The notes: generated from the sequence alone by a model not told the origin. A stretch of DNA of 34,425 nucleotides from Eubacteriales Family XIII. Incertae Sedis bacterium (GCA_031272365.1 JAISTX010000007.1:1-34425), one strand, 5' to 3'. Shown: positions 10,900 through 20,068, counted from the stretch's first letter. Translations and numbers: made by a program.

Positions 10900-11799
10900 A
10901 TGGCGAACAGGCTGGGCATCAATCTCGGGTTTGCAACCAACAAATACATCGAACCGGAGGTCTGGGCGCGCGTCGTGCGCGAGGATCTCGGGCTGGGCTA
11001 TGTCCAGCTGGTGGCGGACCTTTTGAACCCGTTCTGGCCGGAGACGTACATCGAGGGGCAGATTCTCCGGATCGAGGCCGCCGCGCGGGAGTACGACGTG
11101 AAGGTCGAGAGCATCTTCACGAGCACGTTCACGCGCGTCAACCACCTCATGAACCCCGACGCGGACGCGCGCGCGTTCTGGCTCGAATGGTTCAAGAAGC
11201 TGCTGGACATCGGCGCCCGGCTCGGGGCGAAGAACGCGGGCTCGCATTTCGGCATCCTGACGTTCGCGGACTACGAGGACGAGGGCCGGCGGGCGTTCGT
11301 CATCGAAGAGGGCGTCAAGGGGTGGCAGGCCCTCGCAAAATATGCGGCAGGGATTGGTTATTCGGAGCTCATCTTCGAGCCTATGAGCGTGCCGCGGGAA
11401 ATGGCCAACACCATCGAGGACACGCAGGAGCTCATGGACCGCGTCAACGCGGGCGGCGGCGGCGTGCCGATGCGCGTGTGCCTCGACGTCGGCCACGCGC
11501 CGCACCCGGACCAGCGCGACCCGTACCCGTGGCTCGAGCGCCTCGGCGCGAGCAGCCCCGTCGTGCATCTGCAGCAGACCGTGCTGCACAAGAGCAACCA
11601 CGCGCCGTTCACGGAGGAGAACAACCGGGACGGGATCGTGAAGCCCGAGAAGGTGCTCGCGGCCATGCGCGGGGCGGGCAACGACGACGCGCTGTACCTG
11701 TTCGAGATATCGCACCGGGAGCACTGGGACACGGAGTGGCGCATCATCCCGGACCTGAAGGAGAGCGCCGCCTACTGGCGGCAGTACATCGCAGAGTGA
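10900..11799 (+). CDS. Sugar phosphate isomerase/epimerase-like TIM-barrel protein
   Basis: The 299-residue protein resembles the xylose-isomerase-like TIM-barrel superfamily (AP endonuclease 2 fold). Likely metal ligands sit in SELIFEPMSVPRE, RVCLDVGHAP, and a C-terminal LFEISHREHWD. I cannot assign the substrate. The gene opens the sugar island and has a strong AAAAGGAG nine bases before the ATG. Context (L-rhamnose genes downstream, a shared operator-like motif) suggests it isomerises a sugar or sugar phosphate derived from the same substrate. Confidence 0.8.
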   Translation: MANRLGINLGFATNKYIEPEVWARVVREDLGLGYVQLVADLLNPFWPETYIEGQILRIEAAAREYDVKVESIFTSTFTRVNHLMNPDADARAFWLEWFKKLLDIGARLGAKNAGSHFGILTFADYEDEGRRAFVIEEGVKGWQALAKYAAGIGYSELIFEPMSVPREMANTIEDTQELMDRVNAGGGGVPMRVCLDVGHAPHPDQRDPYPWLERLGASSPVVHLQQTVLHKSNHAPFTEENNRDGIVKPEKVLAAMRGAGNDDALYLFEISHREHWDTEWRIIPDLKESAAYWRQYIAE

Positions 11800-11851
11800 C
11801 GTACGCCGTGTGCGCGGCGGGAGGAATAGGAAAGGAATCAGGAGGGCTGTG

Positions 11852-12385
11852 ATGAAGAAGGAATTGGTCGAGCAGATCGCAAAGGAGCGCGGTTTCGGGG
11901 ATTTCAAGTGGGTGGCCCCGAAGCGGGACATCGTCGTCGCGCACTGGGTGCGGCTCCACTGCCGGTTTGGGTGCAACCACTACGGGAAGAGCGGCGGCTG
12001 CCCGCCCACGGTGCCGTCCGTCGAGGAGTGCCGGCAGATCATGGACGAATACGACGCGGCCCTCCTCATCCACGTCCCCGAGCCGGAGGAGGGGCGTGTC
12101 GGCCAGCGCAAACGGGGCGTCGAGCTGTACGAGCTGGAGCGGGCGGTGTTCCTCGCGGGGCACCAGAAGGCGTTCCTGCTCCAGTACGGCGCGTGCTGCC
12201 TGTGCAAGGAATGCGTCGCCAACGGGGAGCGGCAAAACTGCGTCAACAAGATGCAGTCCCGGCCCGGCGTCGACGCGATGGCCGTCGACATGTACACGAC
12301 GGCCCGCAACGCCGGCTACCCCATAGAGGTCGTCAAGACCCGCGAGGAGATGCCGAACCGGTACGCGATCCTGCTGGTGGAGTAG
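11852..12385 (+). CDS. DUF2284 Cys-rich putative metal-binding protein
   Basis: The 177-residue protein carries two cysteine clusters: C37, C41, C50 and C60, then C115, C116, C118, C121 and C130. The patterns GCNHYGKSGGCPP and CCLCKEC match DUF2284, predicted to bind a metal or Fe-S cluster. From family knowledge, DUF2284 genes often neighbour MtaA/uroporphyrinogen-decarboxylase-like methyltransferases, and three such genes lie downstream here. A role as redox partner or activator is inference. AGGAGGG precedes the ATG, which I prefer over an upstream in-frame start. Confidence 0.85.
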   Translation: MKKELVEQIAKERGFGDFKWVAPKRDIVVAHWVRLHCRFGCNHYGKSGGCPPTVPSVEECRQIMDEYDAALLIHVPEPEEGRVGQRKRGVELYELERAVFLAGHQKAFLLQYGACCLCKECVANGERQNCVNKMQSRPGVDAMAVDMYTTARNAGYPIEVVKTREEMPNRYAILLVE

Positions 12386-12408
12386 GATTTCCTAACGGAA
12401 ATTTCATA

Positions 12409-12437
12409 TTGACAATCGGCCTTGCAGCGGATATGAT
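12409..12437 (+). promoter_or_regulatory. Promoter of the rhamnose operon
   Basis: TTGACA (12409-12414) and TATGAT (12432-12437) are separated by exactly 17 bases. The next gene starts at 12488, leaving a leader of about 45 bases that carries operator-like repeats and a GAGAGGGAG ribosome binding site. Confidence 0.8.
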
Positions 12438-12439
12438 TG

Positions 12440-12472
12440 CGTTATTAAAGTGATAACGATACCATTTTCGTT
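12440..12472 (+). promoter_or_regulatory. Overlapping inverted repeats, probable repressor operator
   Basis: CGTTAT (12440-12445) and ATAACG (12453-12458) form a perfect inverted repeat with a 7-base spacer. AACGA (12455-12459) and TCGTT (12468-12472) form a second one overlapping the first. Both cover the expected transcription start. The GATAACGATACC-like core is in the style of LacI-family sites. Confidence 0.6.
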
Positions 12473-12487
12473 TGAGAGGGAGATTGG

Positions 12488-13717
12488 ATGGATCGTACCA
12501 AAGAACAGGCCAGGCGGCTGGCCGATTCGCTGGCTTCAAGGGGCGTCTCTTTCGACGATGCCGTGGAATCCCTGACAAAACTGCAGATCGAGATGCCGTC
12601 GTGGGCCGTCGGCGACTCCGGCACGCGCTACGGGACGTTCCGCGAGCGCGGCAGCGCCCGGACGATCTGGGACAAGATCGACGACGTCGCGGAGATCCAG
12701 CGCGTCTGCGGGATCTGCGGCGCCATGGCGATGCACATCGCCTGGGACAAGACGGACGACGGGCAGTACCTGCCGGTCAAGCGGTACGCGAACGAGCGCG
12801 GCCTGGCCCTGGGGACCATGCACCCGGACGGCTTCACGAAGCAGGAGTACATCTACGGCAGCATCGCCACGCCCATAGGCGCCGTGCGCGAGGCCTCCAT
12901 CTTGCATTACAAAGAATGCGTGCGCGTCGCGCGCGAGCTCGGCATCAAGGCCATTGGCATGTGGGTGCCGGACGGCACCAACTACGCCGGCCAGGACGAC
13001 CTGCGCGCGCGCAAGCACCGGCTGACGGACGGGATGCGGGCGCTGTACGACGCGCTCGACGACGACATGCAGCTCTTCCTCGAATACAAGCCCTTCGAGC
13101 CGTATTTCTACTCGACCGACGTGTTCGACTGGGGGATGTCGCTGCTCACCTGCACGAAGCTCGGGCCGCGCGCCAAGGTGCTCGTCGACCTGGGCCACCA
13201 CCTGTCCGGCGTCAACATCGAGCAGATCGTCGCCGTGCTCATGGACGAAGACCGCCTCGGCGCCTTCCATTTCAATAACAGGAAATACGCTGACGACGAC
13301 CTGATCGTCGGATCGGTCAACCCGTTTGAGCTCTTCCTCATCCTGAACGAGATCGTGGCGGGCCAGGCGGCCGGGCTGAGCCCGGGCGTCACCTATATGC
13401 TCGACCAGTCGCACAATATCGAGCCGAGCATCGAGGGCATCCTTTTTTCCGTGATGAACGTCCACGCGGCGTACGCGAAGGCGCTGGCAGTCGACCGCGC
13501 GGCGCTTGCAGAGGCGCAGGGGAACCTCGACGTCGTCGGGGCGCACCGGATCCTCAAAGACGCGTTCGAGACGGACATAGCCCCGCTCCTCGCGGCCGCG
13601 CGGGAGCAGATGGGCCTGCCGGGGGCCGACCCGCTTTCGGCCTACCGCGACGGCGGGTACGCGCAGAAGATCGCGGACGAGCGCAACTTCGGCGGCATGG
13701 GGACGCTCGGCGGCTGA
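12488..13717 (+). CDS. rhaI: L-rhamnose isomerase, RhaI (Pseudomonas-type) family
   Basis: This TIM-barrel aldose-ketose isomerase is predicted to convert L-rhamnose to L-rhamnulose. The 409-residue length and motifs LEYKPFEPYFYSTD, KVLVDLGHHLSG and FHFNNRKYADDDLIVGS fit the metal-dependent RhaI/L-rhamnose isomerase group, which is distinct in sequence from E. coli RhaA. The gene has its own promoter and operator. A true RhaA-type isomerase is encoded later in the same island (24104), so this copy may act on another 6-deoxy or rare sugar. Substrate assignment is therefore less certain than family assignment. Confidence 0.85.
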   Translation: MDRTKEQARRLADSLASRGVSFDDAVESLTKLQIEMPSWAVGDSGTRYGTFRERGSARTIWDKIDDVAEIQRVCGICGAMAMHIAWDKTDDGQYLPVKRYANERGLALGTMHPDGFTKQEYIYGSIATPIGAVREASILHYKECVRVARELGIKAIGMWVPDGTNYAGQDDLRARKHRLTDGMRALYDALDDDMQLFLEYKPFEPYFYSTDVFDWGMSLLTCTKLGPRAKVLVDLGHHLSGVNIEQIVAVLMDEDRLGAFHFNNRKYADDDLIVGSVNPFELFLILNEIVAGQAAGLSPGVTYMLDQSHNIEPSIEGILFSVMNVHAAYAKALAVDRAALAEAQGNLDVVGAHRILKDAFETDIAPLLAAAREQMGLPGADPLSAYRDGGYAQKIADERNFGGMGTLGG

Positions 13718-13730
13718 CGGGGGTGGCTGG

Positions 13731-14813
13731 ATGAACGAGATGACAGGGAAAGAGCGCCTGCTGTGCGCACTGGGCCGGGGGGTGCCGGACCGGGTCCCCA
13801 CCCTCGAGTGGGTGCTGGATCCCGTCGTGACCCTGGCGATGACGGGCGACAGCGACCAGATCGACTTCGCGCGCAAGGCGGGGGTCGATGGCGTTTCCGT
13901 GTCCCTGGACTACCGCAAAACGGACATCGACGGCAGGCGCCACATAGACGAGTGGGGCGTCACGCGCGTCAGCTACGGCGAGTACCCGACGCCGGTCGGG
14001 CACCCGGTCAAGACGATGGCGGATTTTGAGAAGCTCCCCATCCCCGACCCGGACGACGAGAGCCACTACCAGTCGATCCGCACGGCGCTCGCGCGCTGCG
14101 CGGGGGACGGGATCGCCGTCGTCGCGCGCGTGAAGGACGTGTTCTCGCAGCCGCGCGACCTCATGGGGTTCGAGGACTGGCTGCTGTCCTTCTACACGGA
14201 TCCGGAGCTGTCGCAGGCGCTCATGGAGATGTGCGTCGGGCACAGCACGCGCGTCGCGCGCAACCTGCGCGCGCTCGGCGTGGAGATCTGCGTCATCGGC
14301 GACGACATCGCGACGAACCGCGGCCTGCTCGTCTCGCCGGACATGTTCCGCGGGCAGATCCTGCCGCATTTCGCAAGGCTCGTGCAAAACCTCAAGGAGG
14401 CGGGCCTCCGTGTGATCAAGCACTCGGACGGCGACCTGCACGACGTCCTGCCGGACCTGGTCGGCACGGGCTTCGACTGCATCGACCCGATCGACCCGCT
14501 CGGCGGCATGGACATGGCGGACGTCACCGCTGCCTACGGCGGGCGCGTCGCGCGCAAAGGCAACGTGGACTGCGTGGAGACGCTCGTCAGCAAGCCCGCC
14601 GACGACGTCTGGCGGGAGACGGCGCGCTGCCTCCTCGAGGGCGCAGGCGCCCCCGGCCACATCATCTCCTCGAGCAATTCGATCCACCGGGGGATCAACC
14701 CCGGAAACTACCGGGCGTTCCTGGACGCGGTCCATGCGCTGGGGGCCTATCCCCTCGACAGGGGGCTGCTGGCGCAGGTGGCGAAAGACGGAAAGGCGGG
14801 TATGGCGGCATGA
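13731..14813 (+). CDS. Uroporphyrinogen decarboxylase/MtaA superfamily protein, metal ligands altered
   Basis: The 360-residue TIM-barrel protein belongs to the URO-D superfamily, which includes the cobalamin:CoM methyltransferases MtaA/CmuA. In metal-dependent members a HxC motif and a later Cys bind zinc. Here the first motif reads HSDGD (residues 231-235) and the later position reads SSSNSIH (313-319), so both cysteines are replaced. The paralogue at 22954 keeps both. This protein may bind its metal differently or have another reaction. It overlaps rhaB by four bases (ATGA), tying it to rhamnose catabolism. Heme synthesis is an unlikely role, because no heme gene is nearby. Confidence 0.82.
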   Translation: MNEMTGKERLLCALGRGVPDRVPTLEWVLDPVVTLAMTGDSDQIDFARKAGVDGVSVSLDYRKTDIDGRRHIDEWGVTRVSYGEYPTPVGHPVKTMADFEKLPIPDPDDESHYQSIRTALARCAGDGIAVVARVKDVFSQPRDLMGFEDWLLSFYTDPELSQALMEMCVGHSTRVARNLRALGVEICVIGDDIATNRGLLVSPDMFRGQILPHFARLVQNLKEAGLRVIKHSDGDLHDVLPDLVGTGFDCIDPIDPLGGMDMADVTAAYGGRVARKGNVDCVETLVSKPADDVWRETARCLLEGAGAPGHIISSSNSIHRGINPGNYRAFLDAVHALGAYPLDRGLLAQVAKDGKAGMAA

Positions 14814-16294
14814 AGACGGCGAAACGCGTGCTGGCGGTTGACCTCGGCGCATCGAGCGGGCGGGTGATGTCCGCCGCTTTCGACGGGAAGACGATCGCCT
14901 TGGAGGAGGCCCACCGTTTCCCGAACGACCCCGTGCGCGCGAACGGGACGCTGTACTGGGACGTGCTGCGCATCCTGCTGGAGATCAAGGCCGGGATCCG
15001 GAAGGCGGCGGCGGACGGCGCGTTCGACACGCTCGGCATCGATACCTGGGGCGTCGATTTCGCGCTGCTCGACGCGTACGGGCGCATGATCGGCAACCCG
15101 GTCCATTACCGCGACGACCGGACGGACGGCTGGGAGTGCCTGTTCGACCGCATCCCGAAGGAGGAGATCTACCGGATCACGGGCGGGCAGTTCCTGCAGA
15201 TCAACACGCTCTACCAGCTCGACTACCTCGTGCGGGAGCGGCCGGAGGACATCGAGCGGGCGCGGACCTTCCTCATGATGCCGGACCTCATCGGCTATTT
15301 CCTGACCGGCCGGTGCCTCAACGAGTTTACGAACGCGAGCAACACGCAGCTCCTCGACGCGCGGGCGCGCGGCTGGAGCGATGCGCTGATCGGGAAAATC
15401 GGCGTGCCTGCGGGCATCTTCCAGGAGGTCGTGATGCCGGGCACGGGGCTGGGGCCTCTTTTGCCGGGCGTGCTGGAGGAGACGCTGGCGAAGCCGGCGG
15501 GCGTCGTCTGCGTCGCGTCGCACGACACGGGGTCGGCTGTGGCAGCGCTGCCCGTGACGGGGGGCGGTGACGCGCTCTTCATCAGCAGCGGCACCTGGAG
15601 CCTGCTCGGCGCGGAGGTCGACGAGCCGCTCACGAGCGCGGAGGCGCTCGCGCACAATTTCACGAACGAGGGCGGCGCCGAGGGCAATATCCGCTTTTTG
15701 AAGAACGTCATGGGCTCGTGGCCGGTCCAGGAGTCGTGCCGCCAATGGGCGCGCGAGGGCAAGGCGTACAGCTACGCCGACCTGGACGCGATGTGCCTGG
15801 CCAGCAGCCCGCTCGGCTCCTACGTGGACGTCGACGACCCCGTCTTCATCAAGGACGGCAACATGCCCGCGCGGGTCGTGCGCGCCTGCGAGCAGACCGG
15901 CCAGAAGGCGCCGCAGACGCCGGGCGAGGTGGTCCGCGTCCTGTACGAGAGCCTCGCGCTCAAATACCGCGCCGTGATCGGGGAGCTGGAGGCCTGCACC
16001 GGGAAGCGGTACACGGCCATCCACATCATCGGCGGCGGGTCGCAGAGCGAGCTGCTTTGCCGCATGGCCGCCTCCGCGACGGGCCTCCCCGTGCACGCGG
16101 GGCCGGTCGAGGCGACGGCGCTCGGCAACGCGTCCATGCAGCTCATCGCGGCGGGCGAGCTCGCCTCGGTGGCGGAGGCCCGGAAGGTGATCGCCGATTC
16201 CTACCCCGTGAAGACCTATCTGCCGGAGGCCGGGATGGAGGAAGCCTACGGGCGGTTCGAAAGCGTCGTCCTGCATCGTGCAGGGGCGTTTTGA
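14810..16294 (+). CDS. rhaB: Rhamnulokinase
   Basis: RhaB phosphorylates L-rhamnulose to L-rhamnulose 1-phosphate. The 494-residue protein belongs to the FGGY kinase family. It has the N-terminal phosphate loop VDLGASSGRV (from about residue 10), the catalytic-Asp region IDTWGVDFALLD, the ISSGTWSLLG segment and the ATP-site IIGGGSQSELLCRMAA. The length fits RhaB. The start is the ATG in the stop of the preceding gene. A longer frame reaching 14231 is a shadow. No aldolase gene (rhaD) for the next step is in this window. Confidence 0.93.
   Translation: MKTAKRVLAVDLGASSGRVMSAAFDGKTIALEEAHRFPNDPVRANGTLYWDVLRILLEIKAGIRKAAADGAFDTLGIDTWGVDFALLDAYGRMIGNPVHYRDDRTDGWECLFDRIPKEEIYRITGGQFLQINTLYQLDYLVRERPEDIERARTFLMMPDLIGYFLTGRCLNEFTNASNTQLLDARARGWSDALIGKIGVPAGIFQEVVMPGTGLGPLLPGVLEETLAKPAGVVCVASHDTGSAVAALPVTGGGDALFISSGTWSLLGAEVDEPLTSAEALAHNFTNEGGAEGNIRFLKNVMGSWPVQESCRQWAREGKAYSYADLDAMCLASSPLGSYVDVDDPVFIKDGNMPARVVRACEQTGQKAPQTPGEVVRVLYESLALKYRAVIGELEACTGKRYTAIHIIGGGSQSELLCRMAASATGLPVHAGPVEATALGNASMQLIAAGELASVAEARKVIADSYPVKTYLPEAGMEEAYGRFESVVLHRAGAF
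16270..16284 (+). other. Small hairpin at the rhaB 3' end
   Basis: CCTGCA-TCG-TGCAGG is a perfect 6-bp stem inside the last rhaB codons, followed after four bases by GTTTTG. The T-run is too short for a convincing terminator. It may attenuate read-through into the transporter genes. Confidence 0.3.
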
Positions 16295-16344
16295 TATAAG
16301 GTATAGTGCAGAGAGTAGTTCATTTCAAGAAGGAGGAGAAAAGG

Positions 16345-17451
16345 ATGAAAAAAGTAACTTTGATAGCAATCTTCGCGCTTGCCGCGATCTTTGCGCTTGC
16401 GGCCTGCACGGGCGGCGGAAGCGGCGGCTCGTCGGCGGCGGGCTCGGCGGCGGCGGGCGGGTCGTCGGCGCCGGCGGAGGAGCCGGCGGCGGGCGGCGAC
16501 GCGTCCGACCTCATCGTCGGGTACAACATGGGGTCCGACTCCCTCGAGTTCTACCAGAACATCCAGGGCGGCCTGCAGTACGCGGCGGACCTGAACGGCG
16601 TGCAGATGATCACCATCGTGTCCGACTGGGATCCTGAGAAGATCATCCCGAACACCGAGAACCTCTTGATGCAGGGCGCGCAGGTCATCGTTGACTTCAA
16701 CGTCAACGCGGAGATCGGCGGCAATATCGTCGACGTCGTCAAGGAGAAGGGCGGCGCAGGCACCATTTCCATCGACGTCGAGTACTACTCGGCGAACGGC
16801 ACGGACCGCGCCTGGTTCATGGGCATCAACAACCAGCGCGCGGGCGAGCTCTGCGGCGAAGCCATCGCGCAGGCGCTCGAGGATCAGGGCCGCGAGCTCG
16901 AGTACCTCGTGCTCTTCTTCAACTCGGAGAACGGCGACCTCGTGAAGAAACGCATGGGCGGCGCGATCGACGGGCTCGCAAACAAGGGCGTTGAGCTCAC
17001 CGAGGACCAGATCGAGTGGATCGACCTCGGCGGCGGCGGCTCCGACACGACCATCCAGGGCCAGGAGAAATTTGCGGCCTGGCTGACGTCGCACCCGGAC
17101 GTGAGGACGGTCGCGACGGTCGCGGTCAACGACGAGACGACGCAGGGCATCTTCGCGGCGGCGGAGACGGCGAACCGCACGCAGGACTGCCTGCTGGCGT
17201 CGCACAATGTGTCCGAGCAGTTCCAGGCGCTCGCGGCGAAGGGCAACCCCGACGACGCGCTGGTCTGGCTCGGCTCGGTCGCGTACCACCCGGAGAAATA
17301 CGGTGAGTACATCATCCCGCTGGCCATCGACATCTACACGGGCGCCAACACGGACCCGTCCGTGAACACGCTCATGGATCCCGAGTGGATCTCCATGGCG
17401 GACGTCGACAAGTACACGCAGGAGTACGACGACTACGTCGCCAACTGGTAA
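16345..17451 (+). CDS. Sugar ABC transporter substrate-binding lipoprotein
   Basis: The 368-residue protein is an exported, lipid-anchored binding protein of the periplasmic-binding/LacI-fold type (ribose or rhamnose-like). It has a short positive N-terminus, a hydrophobic signal and a lipobox LAAC with the lipid-modified Cys at residue 21. A Gly/Ser/Ala/Pro-rich linker follows to about residue 53, then the sugar-binding lobes (IVGYNMGSDSLEFYQNIQGG, INNQRAGELCGEA, VATVAVNDETTQG). AAGGAGGAG supports the ATG at 16345. It is followed by its ATPase and permease. The ligand is inferred to be rhamnose or a rhamnoside from context only. Confidence 0.92.
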   Translation: MKKVTLIAIFALAAIFALAACTGGGSGGSSAAGSAAAGGSSAPAEEPAAGGDASDLIVGYNMGSDSLEFYQNIQGGLQYAADLNGVQMITIVSDWDPEKIIPNTENLLMQGAQVIVDFNVNAEIGGNIVDVVKEKGGAGTISIDVEYYSANGTDRAWFMGINNQRAGELCGEAIAQALEDQGRELEYLVLFFNSENGDLVKKRMGGAIDGLANKGVELTEDQIEWIDLGGGGSDTTIQGQEKFAAWLTSHPDVRTVATVAVNDETTQGIFAAAETANRTQDCLLASHNVSEQFQALAAKGNPDDALVWLGSVAYHPEKYGEYIIPLAIDIYTGANTDPSVNTLMDPEWISMADVDKYTQEYDDYVANW

Positions 17452-17462
17452 AGGGCTTTCCC

Positions 17463-17490
17463 CCGGCGCCGCGCACCCGCGCGGCGCCGG
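17463..17490 (+). other. Intercistronic GC hairpin
   Basis: A perfect 12-bp stem (17463-17474 with 17479-17490) closes a 4-base ACCC loop between the binding-protein and ATPase genes. There is no T-run. Such hairpins commonly protect the upstream mRNA end, allowing more binding protein than ATPase. Confidence 0.75.
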
Positions 17491-17522
17491 CATCGCCATG
17501 CAGTACAGAAAGCAGTGGGAAG

Positions 17523-19028
17523 ATGGATAACGAATACAGACTGCAGATGAAGGGGATCACCAAGCAGTTCCCGGGCGTCCTGGCGCTGGACGACGTGGAC
17601 CTCGAGGTCCGGCCCGGGGAGGTGCTCGCGGTGATCGGGGAGAACGGCGCCGGCAAGTCGACGCTGATGAAGATCCTGTCGGGCGCGCTCGTCACGGAGC
17701 AGGGGGAAGTTTTCCTTGACGGCGAATTGATCGGCCCGGACAAAACCCCGAGGGAGCGCATGGAACTCGGGATCGCAATCATCTACCAGGAGCTGACGAA
17801 CCTCGACGAGATGACCGTGGCGGAGAACCTGTTCATGGGGGACATCCCGCTCAAGGGGCGGGTCATCAAGACCGTCGACTACAAGGCGCTGTGGGCGCGC
17901 TCCAAGGAGCTGCTCACGCGTTTCAACCTCCCCTACGACCCGTTCTCGCTCATGAAGACGCTGACGGTGGCGGAGAAGCAGATGGTGGAGATCCTGCGCG
18001 CCGTGTCCCGGAACGTGAAGGTGCTCGTCATGGACGAGCCGACCTCCTCGCTCTCGGAGACGGAGGTCGCCGAGCTCTACGAGCTCATCCACGAGCTCAA
18101 AGACCGGGGCGTGGCGATCCTGTACATCTCGCACAAGCTGGACGAGGTCTTCGCGATCGCCGACCGGGTGCAGGTGATGCGCGACGGGAAATGCGTCGCT
18201 GTCCACAACATCGGCGAGGTCGTGACGGAGCAGCTCGTGGAGCTCATGGTCGGCCGCGAGATCGAGGACATGTACCCGAAGGAGGAGGCCGAAATCGGCG
18301 GGGTCGTCCTTGAGGCGGAGCACCTCGCCTGCCAGATCGCACGGGACATCAGCTTCAACGTGCGCCGGGGCGAGATACTGGGGCTCTTCGGGCTTTTGGG
18401 CTCGGGGCGGACGGAAGCCATCGAGGGGATGATCGGCAAGCTCGAGCTGGAGGAGGGGACGGTCCGGCTCGAAGGGCAGGAGGTCTCCTTTGCCAACCCG
18501 ATCAAGGCGAAGGATATGGGGGTCGCCTACGTGTCCGCGGACCGGAAAAAAGAGGGGCTCGTCCTGATGCAGACGGTCGCGGCCAACATCAGCGTGACGA
18601 TGATCGACGAGCTCGTCAAAGGGCCGGTCATGGACTTCAAGCGGGAAGCGGGCCTGGTGGAGGAATGGATCGGGAACCTCAACATCAAAACGCCGTCGCC
18701 GTATGTCGCGACCGAGTCGCTGTCCGGCGGCAACCAGCAAAAAATCGTTATTGCGAAATGGCTGCTCACGAGCCCGAAGGTGCTGATCCTCAACGAACCG
18801 ACCCGGGGCATTGACGTCGGGGCGAAGGTGGAGATCTACAAGATCATGGAGGATCTCTGCAAGCGGGGGATCGCGGTGGTGATGATCAGCTCGGAGCTGC
18901 CGGAGTCGATCGGCATCTGCGACCGGATCGTCGTCTTCAAGGACGGGTACGTGAAAGGGGAATTCCTGCGCAAGGATTTCACGCAGAAGGATATATTGCA
19001 TGTAGCAGTAGGAGCGGACAAACAATGA
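17523..19028 (+). CDS. Sugar ABC transporter, double ATPase subunit (RbsA-like)
   Basis: The 501-residue protein contains two fused ABC ATPase domains, as in ribose/galactose-type importers. The first has Walker A GENGAGKST (residues 39-47), a divergent signature LTVAEKQ and Walker B VLVMDEPTSSL. The second has a degenerate Walker A (GLLGSGRTE), an intact LSGGNQQK signature and ILNEPTRGID. This asymmetry is normal for the family. It lies between the binding protein and the permease and overlaps the permease start. The chosen ATG at 17523 is preceded by a modest GTGGGA. Confidence 0.93.
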   Translation: MDNEYRLQMKGITKQFPGVLALDDVDLEVRPGEVLAVIGENGAGKSTLMKILSGALVTEQGEVFLDGELIGPDKTPRERMELGIAIIYQELTNLDEMTVAENLFMGDIPLKGRVIKTVDYKALWARSKELLTRFNLPYDPFSLMKTLTVAEKQMVEILRAVSRNVKVLVMDEPTSSLSETEVAELYELIHELKDRGVAILYISHKLDEVFAIADRVQVMRDGKCVAVHNIGEVVTEQLVELMVGREIEDMYPKEEAEIGGVVLEAEHLACQIARDISFNVRRGEILGLFGLLGSGRTEAIEGMIGKLELEEGTVRLEGQEVSFANPIKAKDMGVAYVSADRKKEGLVLMQTVAANISVTMIDELVKGPVMDFKREAGLVEEWIGNLNIKTPSPYVATESLSGGNQQKIVIAKWLLTSPKVLILNEPTRGIDVGAKVEIYKIMEDLCKRGIAVVMISSELPESIGICDRIVVFKDGYVKGEFLRKDFTQKDILHVAVGADKQ

Positions 19029-20068
19029 TGGTGACATTGAACGACAAAGAAGCGGTCGAGCTGCAGCGGAACGAGGGCCGCAGCCTGAAGGAGAAAGCCC
19101 TTGCCGCCGGCAACAACCTGAGCCTTCTGATCGCGCTCATCGCGATCTGCGTGGTGATGGGGTTCACGAGCAAGTATTTCTGGACGGCCGAAAACTGGAT
19201 GACGCTCCTTTTGATGGGGGCGATCCTGATCATCCGCGCGTCGGGGACGACGCCGGTCATGCTGACGGCGGGCCTCGACATCTCGCAAAACTCCGTCGGC
19301 GCCTTCACGGCGATTTCGGTGGCGACGCTGACGTACACCCACGAGTACCCGCTCGGGGTCAACCTGCTCATCGTCATCGGGATGGGGCTCGGGCTCGGCG
19401 GGGTCAACGCGGTGCTCATCGCGATCCTCAAGATCAACCCTTTGATCGCGACGCTGGGCACGATGATGATCTTCCGCGGCTGCGCGTGGGCGGTCAACGA
19501 AAAGACGCAGATCATCAAGGACCGCGTCCTGATCAATATGGGGCGCGGGCGCCTCATGCCGCTCAATGACGCGGACGGCAGCCAGATCTTCCCGGGAATC
19601 CCGATCTCGGCGATCATCGCGATCGCGATCTTCCTGTTCATCTACTGGCTCATGAAGTACACGGTGTACGGGCGGAAGATCTACATGATCGGCGGCAACG
19701 AGACGGCGAGCTTCCTGTCCGGCATCCAGGCGAACCGCGAAAAATTCATCGCCTACCTGATCAGCGGCGTGACGGCCGGCTACGCCGGGTTCCTCTCCGC
19801 GTGCCAGGTCGGCGCGGCGCTGCCGCAGGCGGGCGCGGGCAACGAGATGAACACGATCGCGGCGGTCGTGCTCGGCGGGCTCTCGCTCGCGGGCGGCAAG
19901 GGCAACATGATCGGCACGATCCTCGGCTGCCTGATCCTCACAGTCATCACGAACGGGCTCGACCTCAACCAGGTGGCGTCCCAGAAGCAGATGATCGTGA
20001 TGGGCGCGGTGCTCGTGCTGGCGGTGCTGCTGGACGTCATCCGCAGCGGGCAGCTCAAGAAGCAGTGA
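19025..20068 (+). CDS. Sugar ABC transporter permease (RbsC-like)
   Basis: The 347-residue integral membrane protein has eight to ten hydrophobic segments. It carries the family sequences MLTAGLDISQNSVGAF near the N-terminal half and GGLSLAGGKGNMIGTILG near the C-terminus, the latter matching the permease site that contacts the ATPase. A hydrophilic stretch of ~28 residues precedes the first helix. The start overlaps the ATPase stop (ATGA). Only one permease is present, so it probably works as a homodimer with the double ATPase. The stop codon lies inside an 8-bp tandem repeat. Confidence 0.93.
   Translation: MMVTLNDKEAVELQRNEGRSLKEKALAAGNNLSLLIALIAICVVMGFTSKYFWTAENWMTLLLMGAILIIRASGTTPVMLTAGLDISQNSVGAFTAISVATLTYTHEYPLGVNLLIVIGMGLGLGGVNAVLIAILKINPLIATLGTMMIFRGCAWAVNEKTQIIKDRVLINMGRGRLMPLNDADGSQIFPGIPISAIIAIAIFLFIYWLMKYTVYGRKIYMIGGNETASFLSGIQANREKFIAYLISGVTAGYAGFLSACQVGAALPQAGAGNEMNTIAAVVLGGLSLAGGKGNMIGTILGCLILTVITNGLDLNQVASQKQMIVMGAVLVLAVLLDVIRSGQLKKQ

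Noticed and set aside
13731-14813. Heme-pathway uroporphyrinogen decarboxylase HemE
   Set aside because: No heme gene is nearby, and the sequence groups with MtaA-like members embedded in a sugar operon.
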